64,000 nt of DNA from Mitsuaria sp. WAJ17 (GCF_014174515.1 NZ_JACJUG010000005.1:124001-188000), one strand, 5' to 3'. Counted from the stretch's first letter, positions 48,595 to 58,181 are shown. The notes: generated by a model not told the origin, from the sequence alone. Translations and numbers: made by a program.

Positions 48595-50565
48595 TCAGAG
48601 GTTCTTGGCCAGGAACTTCTCAACGCGGCCGAAGAAGTCCATATTGGTCTCCGTGCGCCAGCCGCTGTGAGCCTCGTCCGGATAGACCACCCATTCCACA
48701 TTGGGGTTGTGCGGGCGCAGCGCGTCCCGCATCTTCTCGCCGTTGATCAGCGGCACCCGCACGTCCAGGCCGCCATAGGCCATCAGCACCGGTTGCTTGA
48801 TCTCGGCGGCGCGCTGCACGGCCGAGGTCTGCTTGAACTGCTCGGCGTCCTTCACCGGGTCGCCGATCCAGGCCACGATGTCGGCACTGGAGCCGCCGAA
48901 GCGGTTGAAGTCGGTCCAGGTCACGGTGAACATGAAGCTGGGGTCGGTCACGCCCACCCAGTTGATGCCGCACTTGTAGAGCTTGGGCTCCTTCACCAGG
49001 CCCATCATGGTCATGTAGCCGCCATAGGAGGCCCCCATGATGCAGACGCGATTGCCATCGACCTTGCCTTGCTCGATCAGGTGCTTCACGCCATCGGCCA
49101 CGTCGTCCTGCATACCCAGGCCCCACTGCTTCCAGCCGGCCTTGAACAGCTTGTGACCAAAGCCCGTGGACGCCCGCGGTGCCGGCATGAAGACGGCATA
49201 GCCACGCGACACCAGGAACTGCACGCGCGCATCGAAGCCCCAGTGGATGGGACGCACCCAGGGACCACCGTAGTGCAGCACGATCAGCGGTGGCTTGCCT
49301 TCGCCGGCCGGCAGCGTCAGCTGAGCAGGGATGCTCAGGCCGTCGCGTGCCGTGTAGCGGAAGAAGGTGGTCGGGCGCATCTGCTCCGGCTTGATCCAGG
49401 GGCGCTGCGCGCCGATGCCCTCGAAGCTGCCGGACTTGACGTCGAACAGGTAGTAGCTGCCCGGATCGCGATCGGAACTGGAGGTGACCAGCACAACCCG
49501 CGCGTCCTTGGGGCCGCGCACCTGGATGTTGTTGGTCTTGCCGGGCAGTTGCTTGTCCACGGCAGCCTGGATGGCGGCGTACTGCTCGTCCAGCCAGTAG
49601 ACGCCGGGACGCGAAGCCTCGTAGGCGACGCCACGCAGCACCTTGCCATCGGGCGAGAACAGCAGGCCGCCGTCCAGGTCGTAGCCCTTGATTGCGGCCA
49701 CGGCGTCCTTGCTCAGCTGGCCGGTCTTCAGGTCCAGGCGGTAGATGCCGGTGTTGTCGTTGCCGGCGTAGGCCGACACGTACAGCTGCCCTTCGGCATC
49801 GAACTCCAACGGATGCACGGCGGCCAGTTGGTCCAGGCGGTTGAAGCTCAGCAGCTCGCGCCACGGTGCGTCAGCACCATCGCGCACGAACAGGACCAGG
49901 TCCTCATCGCGGCGCGACAGCGCGGCGCGCGCCACCAGCTTGGTGTCCATCACCCAGCTCATGACATCTCCGGGACCGCCCAGGGTCAGGATCCTGCTGC
50001 GACCAGTCAGGGTATCCAGACGGTAGACATTGCTCGACGCCTTGCCCATGGCCTGGCGCGAACTCACGCTCACCAGCACATCGGAGGTCGGCTCATTGCC
50101 CTCATACACCACCTCCAGGAAGCTGGCGCTGGCCGGCAACAGCTTTTGGCCCTCCGACAGGAAGGCGCGCTCAGAGAGCTGCTTGAACTCGCTGGCATCC
50201 TTGTTGATGGCAAAGATGCCTCCGGCGACCTGGTCACCACTGCCGCGCTCGCGGTCGTAGATGTTGAACAGCAGGCGTTCGTTGTTGATCCAGCTGACGC
50301 TGGCCACGTCGCCGTCGGTGAAGCTGGTGATGATCGTCGCCTTGCGGGTGCCCAGGTCCACCACCACGATGTTCCAGCGCCCTTTGACCTCGCGCAGCGC
50401 GGCCATGAACTTGCCATTGGGCGACAGGCGCGGCTGCATCAGCGCGGCGGACTTGAAGAAATCCTCCATCGGAATGGCGGCGGGCGTCCCTTGCGCCCAG
50501 GCCGGCACGCTCATCAGCGGGGCGGCCATTGCTGCGCCCAGCAGGCTGCGGCGCTGCATGGACAT
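48595..50565 (-). CDS. Exported S9 family (prolyl oligopeptidase-like) peptidase
   Basis: A 656-residue serine peptidase. The N-terminal signal QRRSLLGAAMAAPLMSVPAWAQ has a twin-arginine look. A beta-propeller part (about 35-390) with repeated strand motifs precedes an alpha/beta-hydrolase domain: catalytic Ser in GASYGGYM, Asp in YGGLDVRVPL, His in DEAHSGW. Such acyl-aminoacyl or dipeptidyl peptidases trim oligopeptides. The ATG at 50565 has AGGAG five bases upstream, better than the longer in-frame starts. It follows a TonB-dependent receptor on the same strand, with a terminator between, so peptide uptake and cleavage may be linked. Confidence 0.92.
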   Translation of the reverse strand: MSMQRRSLLGAAMAAPLMSVPAWAQGTPAAIPMEDFFKSAALMQPRLSPNGKFMAALREVKGRWNIVVVDLGTRKATIITSFTDGDVASVSWINNERLLFNIYDRERGSGDQVAGGIFAINKDASEFKQLSERAFLSEGQKLLPASASFLEVVYEGNEPTSDVLVSVSSRQAMGKASSNVYRLDTLTGRSRILTLGGPGDVMSWVMDTKLVARAALSRRDEDLVLFVRDGADAPWRELLSFNRLDQLAAVHPLEFDAEGQLYVSAYAGNDNTGIYRLDLKTGQLSKDAVAAIKGYDLDGGLLFSPDGKVLRGVAYEASRPGVYWLDEQYAAIQAAVDKQLPGKTNNIQVRGPKDARVVLVTSSSDRDPGSYYLFDVKSGSFEGIGAQRPWIKPEQMRPTTFFRYTARDGLSIPAQLTLPAGEGKPPLIVLHYGGPWVRPIHWGFDARVQFLVSRGYAVFMPAPRASTGFGHKLFKAGWKQWGLGMQDDVADGVKHLIEQGKVDGNRVCIMGASYGGYMTMMGLVKEPKLYKCGINWVGVTDPSFMFTVTWTDFNRFGGSSADIVAWIGDPVKDAEQFKQTSAVQRAAEIKQPVLMAYGGLDVRVPLINGEKMRDALRPHNPNVEWVVYPDEAHSGWRTETNMDFFGRVEKFLAKNL

Positions 50566-50648
50566 GTGTTCTCCTGACATGAAACCTCCTATGTCGGGCT
50601 CGCGCCCCCCTGCCAACAGGGCGGGGGGCTGCGGCCCTGATCTGAATG

Positions 50649-50673
50649 AAAAAGGCGCCCATGAAGGCGCCTT
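50649..50673 (-). terminator. Rho-independent terminator after the TonB-dependent receptor gene
   Basis: AAGGCGCC / GGCGCCTT on the minus strand with a 6-base loop and a T tract. It lies between the receptor stop and the peptidase start. Confidence 0.82.
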
Positions 50674-50698
50674 GGGACCTTACGTCAATCGCGTGGGA

Positions 50699-53275
50699 TC
50701 AACGGAAGGTGTACTTGCCGCTCACGTAGATGTAGCGGCCGCGGTTCGAGTAGAGCTCGGCGAAGCCCATCTGGGTGTAGCTGTTGCTGGACGCATTGGT
50801 CAGGCTCAGCGGCGGCATGCGGTCGAACAGGTTCTTGACGCCCAGGCTCAGCTCCAGGTTCTTGAAGCCGGAGTACTGCAGCAGGGCATCAGCCTCTTCG
50901 TAGGTGCCCACGTAGCCGGTGCCGGCCTTGATGGGGAAGGGCTTGTCGGTGTCGTAGAAGCCGCCCACGGTCTTCCAGGTCACGCCATAGGTCCAGGGGC
51001 CGTTCTCGACCGAGACGTTGACGCTGTTGCGGAAGCGCGGGGTGTTGTAGGTGCCGACGTACTCGCTCCAGTCGGAGCCGTCTCCGGCGCGGGTCTTGTT
51101 GGTCGAGTAGTAGGTCAGCAGTTCACGCACCGACACGTTGCCCAGGAACGTGCCGTTGATGCGCCAGCGGGCATCCACGTCCACGCCCGAAGTCTCGCGC
51201 TGGGCGAAGTTCTGCAGGTTGGTGAAGATGTTGAAGCGCGGGCCCACCTTGGTGAAGCGGCCGGCTTCGATCGACGACGCCAGCGTGGGGGTGCTGATGT
51301 CGTTGGTCTTTTTGATCTTCCACCAGTCCACGCTGGCATTGAAGTTCTTGCTCAGCTCGAACACGGCGCCGACGTTGTAGGTCTTGCCCTTCTCAGGCTG
51401 CAGGTCGGGGTTGGAACCATTGACCTGGTAGGCCGACACCAGGCACTTGCCCTGGGCATCCAGCGGCACGCCCAGGATCTTGCACTGATCCGGATCGGTG
51501 ATGGTCACCGCGCCTTCTTCCTGGGCACCGAACAGCTGCTTCAGCACGGGAGCGCGGAAGCTGCCGGAGTAGGAACCACGCAGGGCGACGGTCGGGGCAG
51601 CCGTCCACTTCAGGCCGATCTTGGGGCTGCTGGAGCTGGCGTTGGGGTACTTGTCGTAGCGCAGGGCGGCCTGGGCTTCCAGGCTCTTCAGCACCGGGAT
51701 GGACAGCTCGCCGAACACGGCCTTGTAGGTGCGGGCGGCATCCACAGGGGCCTGCTTGATCGAGCCCACCACCTTGCCGGCCTGCGTCAGCGCATCGGGG
51801 GTGTCGGTCAGGGTTTCACGGTTCAGGTTCATGCCCACGGCGAACTTCATCATGCCGGCGGGCAGCTTGGTGACGTCACCGCTGAGCAGGGCGTTGAAGC
51901 TGGTCAGGACCGACTTGCCGGTGCGCACCGGGCTGACCTTCAGGCTGTCCACGAAGGCCGGGTCATTGGTGTTGACCGTCGGGTTCAGCTTGCCGCTCTC
52001 GGTGGCCGGGCCCCACTTGGTGGCGTCGTAGTAGTTGTGGTCAGTGTTGACCACCTTGCTCTCGCCGCGCGCCACATTGACCTTCCAGTCGTAGGTGCCG
52101 AAGCTGCCTTCCACGCCGGCGGCGGCGTTGATGAAGTCGGCCTTGCGGTCGGTGATGCGAGGGCCACCTTGCATGAAGCGGCCGGCGATGTAGACCTTGT
52201 CGGTGCCCAGGCCCCAGTCAGCCGGGATCTCGTAGGGACGCTGCGCCGCGTTGGTGATGGGCACCACGAAGTAGTCGGGCACCGGGTGGGCCTCGAAGTG
52301 GTCCTTGGAGGTCGAGTAGGTCACTTCCGCGAAGGCGCGGGTGTCCGGGTTGATCTGGTACGAGGCAATGGCCATCGCGCTCAGACGGTCGGCACCGTTG
52401 TAGGCGGTCAGGATGCTCTTGTTGAAGTCGTAGCGGCAGACCGTCCCGTTCAGGCTTTCAGCCGGGCAGGCCGAGTAGGGCACGCCCACCAGAGCACCGG
52501 TGTTGGGGTCGATGACGTTGCCGTAGGGCGAGAAGGAACTGCGGGCGTCATTGCCACCGAAGCGGCGGAAGTCCACCGAGCTGGAGATGTCGCGGTCCTT
52601 GCGGTAGAGCGGGTCGCGCTTCAGGTAGTCCAGGCCCACCAGGATGTTGAAGCGGTCCTTGTTCAGGTCACCGAAGCCGGCGGACGCGCCGAAGCGGGTC
52701 TCGCGGCCGTCGCTGCGGCTGGTCTGGCCGGTGCTCAGGTTGGCCTCGATGCCCTGGTAGTCGGTCTTGGTGATGAAGTTCACCACGCCGCCGATGGCGT
52801 CTGCACCGTAGATGGCGGAGCCGCCGTCCTTCAGGATTTCAACGCGCTCGATGGCGCCGATGGGCAGGGAGTTGATGTCGAACGCAGCGCCAGCACCCGA
52901 CGAGTCGTAGATGGCGTTGACGGGCAGGCGGCGGCCATTCAGCAGCACCAGGGTTTCGCTGCTGGACAGGCCGCGCAGGCGAACGTTGGCGGTGCCAGAA
53001 CCGGCCGGCGAGTTGGAGGCCAGCTCGCCCTGGTCGAAGATGTCGATCGAGGGGATGGAGCGCAGCAGCTCGTTCACCGAGGTGGCGCCAGTACGCTCGA
53101 TCTGCTTGCGGGTCACGACCTCAACGGGAGAGGGGCCCTCGGCATTGGTGCGCTTGATCGCCGAACCGGTGATCTCGACGCGCTCCAGTTGTTCCTGTGC
53201 TTGCGCCACGCCAAGCGCGGCACCCAGACCAAAACCCAGCACCATGGCCTTGGCTACGGCAGTCTTCTTGAACAT
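50699..53275 (-). CDS. TonB-dependent outer-membrane receptor
   Basis: An 858-residue receptor. The signal peptide ends at VAQAQ (about 27). The plug domain includes EQLERVEITGSAIKR (TonB-box-like), SVNELLRSIPSIDIF, ANVRLRGLSSSETLVLLNGRRL and ERVEILKDGGSAIYGADAIGGVVNFIT. The rest is barrel, with C-terminal GVKNLFDRMPPLS and a final strand RYIYVSGKYTFR. The family with NGRRL plugs is broad; the substrate is unknown. The ATG has a strong GAGGAGAAGGA just upstream. The neighbouring peptidase hints at peptides. Its leader contains an intrinsic terminator. Confidence 0.94.
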   Translation of the reverse strand: MFKKTAVAKAMVLGFGLGAALGVAQAQEQLERVEITGSAIKRTNAEGPSPVEVVTRKQIERTGATSVNELLRSIPSIDIFDQGELASNSPAGSGTANVRLRGLSSSETLVLLNGRRLPVNAIYDSSGAGAAFDINSLPIGAIERVEILKDGGSAIYGADAIGGVVNFITKTDYQGIEANLSTGQTSRSDGRETRFGASAGFGDLNKDRFNILVGLDYLKRDPLYRKDRDISSSVDFRRFGGNDARSSFSPYGNVIDPNTGALVGVPYSACPAESLNGTVCRYDFNKSILTAYNGADRLSAMAIASYQINPDTRAFAEVTYSTSKDHFEAHPVPDYFVVPITNAAQRPYEIPADWGLGTDKVYIAGRFMQGGPRITDRKADFINAAAGVEGSFGTYDWKVNVARGESKVVNTDHNYYDATKWGPATESGKLNPTVNTNDPAFVDSLKVSPVRTGKSVLTSFNALLSGDVTKLPAGMMKFAVGMNLNRETLTDTPDALTQAGKVVGSIKQAPVDAARTYKAVFGELSIPVLKSLEAQAALRYDKYPNASSSSPKIGLKWTAAPTVALRGSYSGSFRAPVLKQLFGAQEEGAVTITDPDQCKILGVPLDAQGKCLVSAYQVNGSNPDLQPEKGKTYNVGAVFELSKNFNASVDWWKIKKTNDISTPTLASSIEAGRFTKVGPRFNIFTNLQNFAQRETSGVDVDARWRINGTFLGNVSVRELLTYYSTNKTRAGDGSDWSEYVGTYNTPRFRNSVNVSVENGPWTYGVTWKTVGGFYDTDKPFPIKAGTGYVGTYEEADALLQYSGFKNLELSLGVKNLFDRMPPLSLTNASSNSYTQMGFAELYSNRGRYIYVSGKYTFR

Positions 53276-53308
53276 TCCTTCTCCTCGGGAATCGGAAGTC
53301 TATGTATG

Positions 53309-53333
53309 AAAAATGCGGGCTGATGGCCCGCAT
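53309..53333 (-). terminator. Intrinsic terminator in the leader of the TonB-dependent receptor gene
   Basis: On the minus strand ATGCGGGC-CATCA-GCCCGCAT is followed by TTTTTC. It ends 34 bases before the receptor ATG, in the same direction as the gene. It is either an attenuator or the end of a short upstream transcript. Confidence 0.75.
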
Positions 53334-53669
53334 CCAGTGAACCTTCTCACGGCGCGGGTAGGCGGTCGCGGAGGGACGGTGAATTTTTTCCGACCCACCT
53401 TTGGGGGACCCCTAGGGTTTTCACCATCGATTGTGGCAATCGCCCCGACAAGTGAGCAGATATGGGACATTTGCCTGGACTTGTCGGCACATGCCGGCCC
53501 AAAGCGACACTCACAAGGGGGCGCAGGACGCGCGGAAACACAATTTGTTGCAGCGCGCCAACAAATCCCCCAGCCGCGGGCCAGGCCATCCCGGCGGGCC
53601 GTAGACAAGGGTCGGGCCTGGTGCCAGCCCTCAGGGGCCGCGTGAGGCAGCGAAGGGGCTGGCGCTCTC
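53334..53669. other. Regulatory region between the receptor gene and the FAD reductase gene
   Basis: No protein gene is seen. It contains a dyad CCGACAAGT / ACTTGTCGG (53445-53453, 53479-53487), palindromes CCCTAGGG and GGGGACCCC near 53403-53417, and GGTGAA/TTCACC pairing around them. I found no recognisable B12, TPP or FMN riboswitch box. Confidence 0.5.
53445..53487. promoter_or_regulatory. 9-bp inverted repeat upstream of the receptor gene
   Basis: CCGACAAGT and ACTTGTCGG, 25 bases apart. It could be a paired operator or the base of an RNA stem. Confidence 0.35.
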
Positions 53670-53675
53670 TAGAAT
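53670..53675 (+). promoter_or_regulatory. -10 element of the FAD reductase gene
   Basis: TAGAAT followed by CGCGCCGCC, nearly identical to the argS element, 24 bases before the start codon. Confidence 0.45.
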
Positions 53676-53699
53676 CGCGCCGCCACCCCTGCCCTTGCC

Positions 53700-54974
53700 A
53701 TGACAGAACGCCATTCCTTCCCTCCCCCATCCCCGGGCGTCCCGCCCTCGCACGCGGCGCCGGCTCCCGCGGCCCTGGAAACCGCCTTCGAGGTGCTCGT
53801 GGTGGGCGCCGGGCCAGCCGGTGCCGCGGCAGCCCGGCTGCTCGCGCAGGCCGGCCGTCGCGTGCTGATGATCGACCAGCACCCGCTGGGCCGCGACAAG
53901 ACCTGCGGCGACGGCCTCATCCCCGACGCCCACCAGGCCCTGCAGAAGCTGGGGCTGCTGGAGGCGGTGATGGCCCGCGCCGAGCCGGTACGCGAAGTGG
54001 GCTGCGTCGGTCCGCGCGGCGGCCGCGTCGATGTGCCCGGCGAGCTGGCCGTGCTGCCCCGTCAGATCCTGGACGAGCTGCTGGCCCGCCACGCCCTGGC
54101 CGCCGGAGCCCGCTTCGAGCAGGCCCGCTTCGAACAGGTGCTGGAGGACGCGCAGGGCCGCGTCTGCGGCGCCGTGCTGCAGCGGGGCGGCGAGCGCCTG
54201 GAGCTGCGGGCCGACTGGGTCATCCTGGCCACCGGAGCCGTGCCCAAGGCCCTGATCGCCGCCGGCATGTGCGAGCGCCACACGCCCAGTGGCGTGGCCC
54301 TGCGCGGCTATGTGCACGCGCCGGCCATGGTCGGCCGTATCCAGGCCATGGAGGTGGTGTGGTCGCGCGAGGTCCGGCCGGGCTATGGCTGGATCTTCCC
54401 TGCGCCACAGGGCCGATTCAACATCGGCGTGGGCGTGACCGACAGCCACAGCGCCGTGGCCGGCAAGGGGCAGAAGAAGGACGTCAACCTGCGCGCCCTC
54501 TTCGACGCCTTCTGCCAGCACTACCCGCCCGCGGCGGAACTGATGCGCCACGGCCATCTGGAGGGCGAGCTCAAGGGCGCGCCCCTGCGCTGCACCCTGG
54601 AGGGCGCGCGCTGGACGCGCCCGGGCCTGCTGGTCAGTGGCGAGGCCGCCGGCAGCACCTACTCCTTTACCGGCGAAGGCATTGGCAAGGCCATGGCCAC
54701 GGGCATGGCCGCCGCCGAGGCCGTGCTGCAGGGCCGGGACGACACGGACACCCGCCAGCGCTACGAAGCCGTGCTGCAGGCACTCAAGCCCCGCTACGAT
54801 CTCTACGAGCGCGCCAATCGCATCAACGCGGCGCCCTGGCTGGCCGACCTGCTGATCTGGCGCGCCAGGCGGAGCCCGCGCCTGCGACAGCGCATGAGCG
54901 GCGTGCTCAACGAGACCAGCAATCCGGGCACCCTGCTGAGCCTCAAGGGCATCAGGCGCCTGTTCCTCGAGTAG
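53700..54974 (+). CDS. FAD-dependent oxidoreductase, geranylgeranyl-reductase family
   Basis: A 424-residue flavoprotein. After a Pro/Ala-rich 29-residue tail the FAD fold starts with EVLVVGAGPAGAAAARLLAQAG, followed by CGDGLIPDA (the geranylgeranyl reductase-type signature), ILATGAVPKALI and the C-terminal FAD motif LLVSGEAAGSTYSFTGEGIGKAMATG. The family includes reductases of isoprenoid lipids and hydroxylase-like enzymes; the substrate here is unknown. It is followed after 15 bases by a class II amidotransferase gene, probably co-transcribed. Confidence 0.85.
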   Translation: MTERHSFPPPSPGVPPSHAAPAPAALETAFEVLVVGAGPAGAAAARLLAQAGRRVLMIDQHPLGRDKTCGDGLIPDAHQALQKLGLLEAVMARAEPVREVGCVGPRGGRVDVPGELAVLPRQILDELLARHALAAGARFEQARFEQVLEDAQGRVCGAVLQRGGERLELRADWVILATGAVPKALIAAGMCERHTPSGVALRGYVHAPAMVGRIQAMEVVWSREVRPGYGWIFPAPQGRFNIGVGVTDSHSAVAGKGQKKDVNLRALFDAFCQHYPPAAELMRHGHLEGELKGAPLRCTLEGARWTRPGLLVSGEAAGSTYSFTGEGIGKAMATGMAAAEAVLQGRDDTDTRQRYEAVLQALKPRYDLYERANRINAAPWLADLLIWRARRSPRLRQRMSGVLNETSNPGTLLSLKGIRRLFLE

Positions 54975-54989
54975 ACAAGGACCCTTCCC

Positions 54990-55745
54990 ATGTGCCAGCT
55001 GCTGGGCATGAACTGCAATGTGCCGACGGACGTGATGTTCAGCTTCACCGGCCTGGCCACCCGGGCCGAGGAGCACAAGGACGGCTTCGGCATCGCCTTC
55101 TTCGAGGGCCGCGGCCTGCGCCATTTCGTGGACCACCACAGCGCGCGCGTCTCACCCCTGGCCGGCTTCATCAAGCATTACCCCATCAAGAGCGACAACG
55201 TCATCGCCCACATCCGCAAGGCCACGCAGGGTCAGGTCATGCTGGAGAACACCCACCCCTTCGTGCGCGAGCTGTGGGGCCGCTACTGGGTCTTCGCCCA
55301 CAACGGCAACCTCAAGGACTTCCACCCGCCCCTTCACGCCGCCTTCCGCCCCGTGGGCGACACCGACAGCGAGCGCGCCTTCTGCTGGCTGATGCAGGAA
55401 CTGGCCAAGGCGCACTGCAGCGTGCCCAGTGTCGAGGAGCTCTGCCTGACCCTGGCCGAGCTGATGCCGCGGCTCAATGCCTACGGCACCTTCAACATGC
55501 TGCTCTCCAACGGGCAGGCCCTCTGGGCTCACGGCTCGACCAAGCTGCACTACCTGCTGCGCCAGCACCCCTTCGGCCGTGTGCACCTTCAGGACGAAGA
55601 CCTCAGCGTGGACCTGTCCCGCCACGCCTCACCCCTGGACCGTGCCGCCATCATCGCCACCGAGCCCCTGACCCGCGACGAGCCCTGGGTAGCCTTCCAA
55701 CCCGGCGAGCTCAAGGTCTTCGTCGGCGGTGCACTGGCGGGCTGA
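54990..55745 (+). CDS. Class II glutamine amidotransferase (YafJ-like)
   Basis: A 251-residue Ntn hydrolase domain. The start MCQLLGMNCN exposes Cys2 as the nucleophile after Met removal. Other conserved segments are HKDGFGIAFFEG, HIRKATQG, NTHPFVRELWG and FAHNGNLKDF. There is no fused synthase domain, so its acceptor is unknown; it may hydrolyse gamma-glutamyl compounds, as EgtC-like enzymes do. It is close behind the FAD reductase gene. Confidence 0.9.
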   Translation: MCQLLGMNCNVPTDVMFSFTGLATRAEEHKDGFGIAFFEGRGLRHFVDHHSARVSPLAGFIKHYPIKSDNVIAHIRKATQGQVMLENTHPFVRELWGRYWVFAHNGNLKDFHPPLHAAFRPVGDTDSERAFCWLMQELAKAHCSVPSVEELCLTLAELMPRLNAYGTFNMLLSNGQALWAHGSTKLHYLLRQHPFGRVHLQDEDLSVDLSRHASPLDRAAIIATEPLTRDEPWVAFQPGELKVFVGGALAG

Positions 55746-55842
55746 GCGCCGCCGGACCGCTGCAGGCCGCCATCCGCCGGAGCTGCCTGCCGTTCGCCGC
55801 AAGCCCATGATCCATCCGCCACGCGGCAGGGATACTCGCAGC

Positions 55843-56991
55843 ATGGCGACTCCCTCCACCTCCCTTTCCTGGCATGCCGCGCTGCGCCACGATGCCGCGC
55901 AAGCGCTGGGCCATGTCCTGCGCAACGAAAACGGCGTCTGTCGCAACTCGCAATTCCTGGGCGCCGTGACCGGGGCGCTGTTCGGCGGCATGGGCCTGTT
56001 CGCCGGCATCTACAAGGACAGCGGCGCCCTGCTGCTGGGCCTGCTGGCCTGGCTGGGGTTCAGCGGTGGCTTCCTCGGCCTCATGGGCCTGTCCTGGCTG
56101 CGACCGCTGTGGTTTTCGGGCCGTCCAGCGCTCATTCTCAGCACGCTGACGGGGCTGGTGGCCGGCGCCATCGGCATGACGCAAGGCCTGCGCCGCGCGC
56201 CCGTGGACCACGGACTGCCCTGGCCGGCGCAACTGGAAGGCGCCATCGCCGCCGCCAAGATCGGCATGCCCCTGCCCCTGATGATGGCCTTCGCCCTGCT
56301 GCTGGTGGTGATCCTGACAGCCAGCCAGCGCCGCGAGCAGATGGCCCGCGAGCTGACACTGGCGAAGAGCCGCGCGGACCAGGAACAGGCCCGGCGCGAA
56401 GCCAGCGAGGCACGGCTGCGCCTGCTGCAGGCCCAGATCCAGCCGCATTTCATCTTCAACACGCTGGCCGCCGTCCAGCACTGGGTGGATACCGGCGACC
56501 AGCGCGCCAGCCCCCTGCTGCGCCAGCTGAGCAGCTTTCTGCGCGGCTCGGCCGAGCTGATGCTGCGGCCCGAGGTCAGCCTGGCCGAGGAGCTTCAGCT
56601 GGTGCAGGCCTACCTGGGCGTCATGCAGGCCCGCTGGGGCGAGCGACTGAGCTACCGGCTGGACATCGCCCCTGCCGCCGCGGCCGCCGCCAGCCTGCCC
56701 CCGGGCATCGTGCTGAGCCTGGTCGAGAACGCGCTGGAGCACGGCATCGCGCCCACCCTCAACGGCGCCGAGCTGCATCTGCAGCTGCAGGCGCTGCCTT
56801 CGGGCGGCTGGCAGCTGCTGATCGAGGACAGCGGCGTGGGCCTGGCCGAAGACTGGCAGGAAGGCCTGGGACTGGGCAACAGCCGCGCCCGGCTGCAGGG
56901 CTTCTTCGGTGAGCGCGCCGCCCTGAGGCTCAGCCCGCGCGAGGACGGTCCGGGCACCCGCGTGTGTCTGCAGCTGGAGGGGCAGGCATGA
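55843..56991 (+). CDS. LytS-type (His_kinase family) sensor kinase, first of a pair
   Basis: A 382-residue membrane kinase. About four helices (about 40-60, 65-85, 95-115, 145-165) are followed by a coiled coil (about 165-195) and the His_kinase domain, with the phosphorylated His in QIQPHFIFNTLAAVQHW. The ATPase box is SLVENALEHGI, then EDSGVGLAEDW and GLGLGNSRARL. There is no periplasmic domain. ATG 55843 is chosen; ATG 55807 is an alternative. The stop overlaps the next kinase (ATGA), so the two kinases are made in coupled amounts. Confidence 0.88.
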   Translation: MATPSTSLSWHAALRHDAAQALGHVLRNENGVCRNSQFLGAVTGALFGGMGLFAGIYKDSGALLLGLLAWLGFSGGFLGLMGLSWLRPLWFSGRPALILSTLTGLVAGAIGMTQGLRRAPVDHGLPWPAQLEGAIAAAKIGMPLPLMMAFALLLVVILTASQRREQMARELTLAKSRADQEQARREASEARLRLLQAQIQPHFIFNTLAAVQHWVDTGDQRASPLLRQLSSFLRGSAELMLRPEVSLAEELQLVQAYLGVMQARWGERLSYRLDIAPAAAAAASLPPGIVLSLVENALEHGIAPTLNGAELHLQLQALPSGGWQLLIEDSGVGLAEDWQEGLGLGNSRARLQGFFGERAALRLSPREDGPGTRVCLQLEGQA

Positions 56992-58151
56992 GCGCGCTCA
57001 CCCTGCGCGAGCGCATCCTGGGCTTCTGGCGCGAGGTGGACTGGCGGGTCGCACTGATGCTGGGGCCGCGGCACCGCTTCACCCCGGCGCAGTGGCAGCA
57101 GCTGCAGGCGCTGCCGCCCATGTCTGCCAGCGTGACGGCAGCGATCTGGATCAACATCATCTGCTCCGGGCTGTTCCAGCTCTGGGCCGTGAACCGTTTC
57201 TTCCCGGGGACGCCCTGGCAAGGCCTGCTTGCGGTCTTCCTGGCCAACCATGGGATCGGGGTGATGCAGCTGTCCATGCTGCAGCAGCTCTGGCGCCGCC
57301 CCACCATGAAGCGGCTGTACCTGATCTCCAGCGTCTACGCCCTGGTTTGGATCGCCACGGTCCTGGGCCTCCTGACCTGGCAGGCCAGCATTCACCTGGA
57401 CAAGGCGCTGGCCCGGTCCCTGCTCCTGATGCTGGTGCTGGGCATGGCCCTGGGCGCCCTGGCCCTGTGGGTCCTGGCCTGCTGGCGCAACGAGTACTGC
57501 GCCCAATGGCTGCGCGAGCAGGAGCGCCAAACCGAGGCCCTGGAGCTGGCCCGCCGACTGGCCACCGCTCAGATCCAGCCGCACTTCCTCTTCAACTCCC
57601 TGGCCGCGCTGCAGCACTGGGTGCAGGTCAAGGACGACCGCGCCGCGCCGTTGCTGGCCTCGCTGACCGGCTATCTGCGCGCCACGCTGCCGCTCTTTGA
57701 ACGCCCGCTGCTGAGCGTGGCCGAGGAGGCGGAGGCCGCACGCCGCTATCTCGAGGTGATGCAGGCGAGGCTGGGCGAACGCCTGCGTTTTCGCCTGGAC
57801 ATCCACCCCGATGCGGCCGGCGCCCAGCTGCCGCCCGGCGTGCTGCTGACCCTGGTCGAGAATGCCATCGAGCACGGCGTGCAGCCACGCCTGCAAGGCG
57901 GGGAGATCACCATCCAGGCCAGCTGCGACGCCCAGAGCGGGCTGTTTCTGCAGGTGCTGGACGACGGCCACGGGCCCGTGCCCGGGCTGGACTTCAGCCA
58001 GTCCTCGCCCACCGCGGCCGGCCACGGCGGTCTGGGCCTGCGCAACACCTTGCAGCGCCTGCGCCAGGCCTTTGGCGAACGGGCCAGTCTGGAACTGCGG
58101 CCCCTGGACGGAGGCGGCTGCGCGGCCGAGGTGCGTATCCAGGCCGCCTGA
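56988..58151 (+). CDS. LytS-type sensor kinase, second of a pair
   Basis: A 387-residue membrane kinase. Four helices fall between about 55 and 165, then a linker and the catalytic core, with the phosphorylated His in QIQPHFLFNSLAALQHW and ATPase motifs TLVENAIEHGV, DDGHGPVPG and GGLGLRNTLQRL. It is clearly related to the upstream kinase in its core but differs in the membrane part. A good GGAGGGG precedes the ATG at 56988. It is 30 bases upstream of the LytTR regulator. Confidence 0.9.
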   Translation: MSALTLRERILGFWREVDWRVALMLGPRHRFTPAQWQQLQALPPMSASVTAAIWINIICSGLFQLWAVNRFFPGTPWQGLLAVFLANHGIGVMQLSMLQQLWRRPTMKRLYLISSVYALVWIATVLGLLTWQASIHLDKALARSLLLMLVLGMALGALALWVLACWRNEYCAQWLREQERQTEALELARRLATAQIQPHFLFNSLAALQHWVQVKDDRAAPLLASLTGYLRATLPLFERPLLSVAEEAEAARRYLEVMQARLGERLRFRLDIHPDAAGAQLPPGVLLTLVENAIEHGVQPRLQGGEITIQASCDAQSGLFLQVLDDGHGPVPGLDFSQSSPTAAGHGGLGLRNTLQRLRQAFGERASLELRPLDGGGCAAEVRIQAA

Positions 58152-58181
58152 ACAAACACAACAGCAAGGAGAGAGGACCCC

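Noticed and set aside
50261..53323. Open frame of about 1020 codons antisense to the TonB-dependent receptor
   Set aside because: No signal peptide or domain; the opposite strand has clear plug and barrel motifs.
53334..53669. Cobalamin riboswitch upstream of the TonB-dependent receptor
   Set aside because: The B12 box could not be found; only dyads and the terminator are visible.
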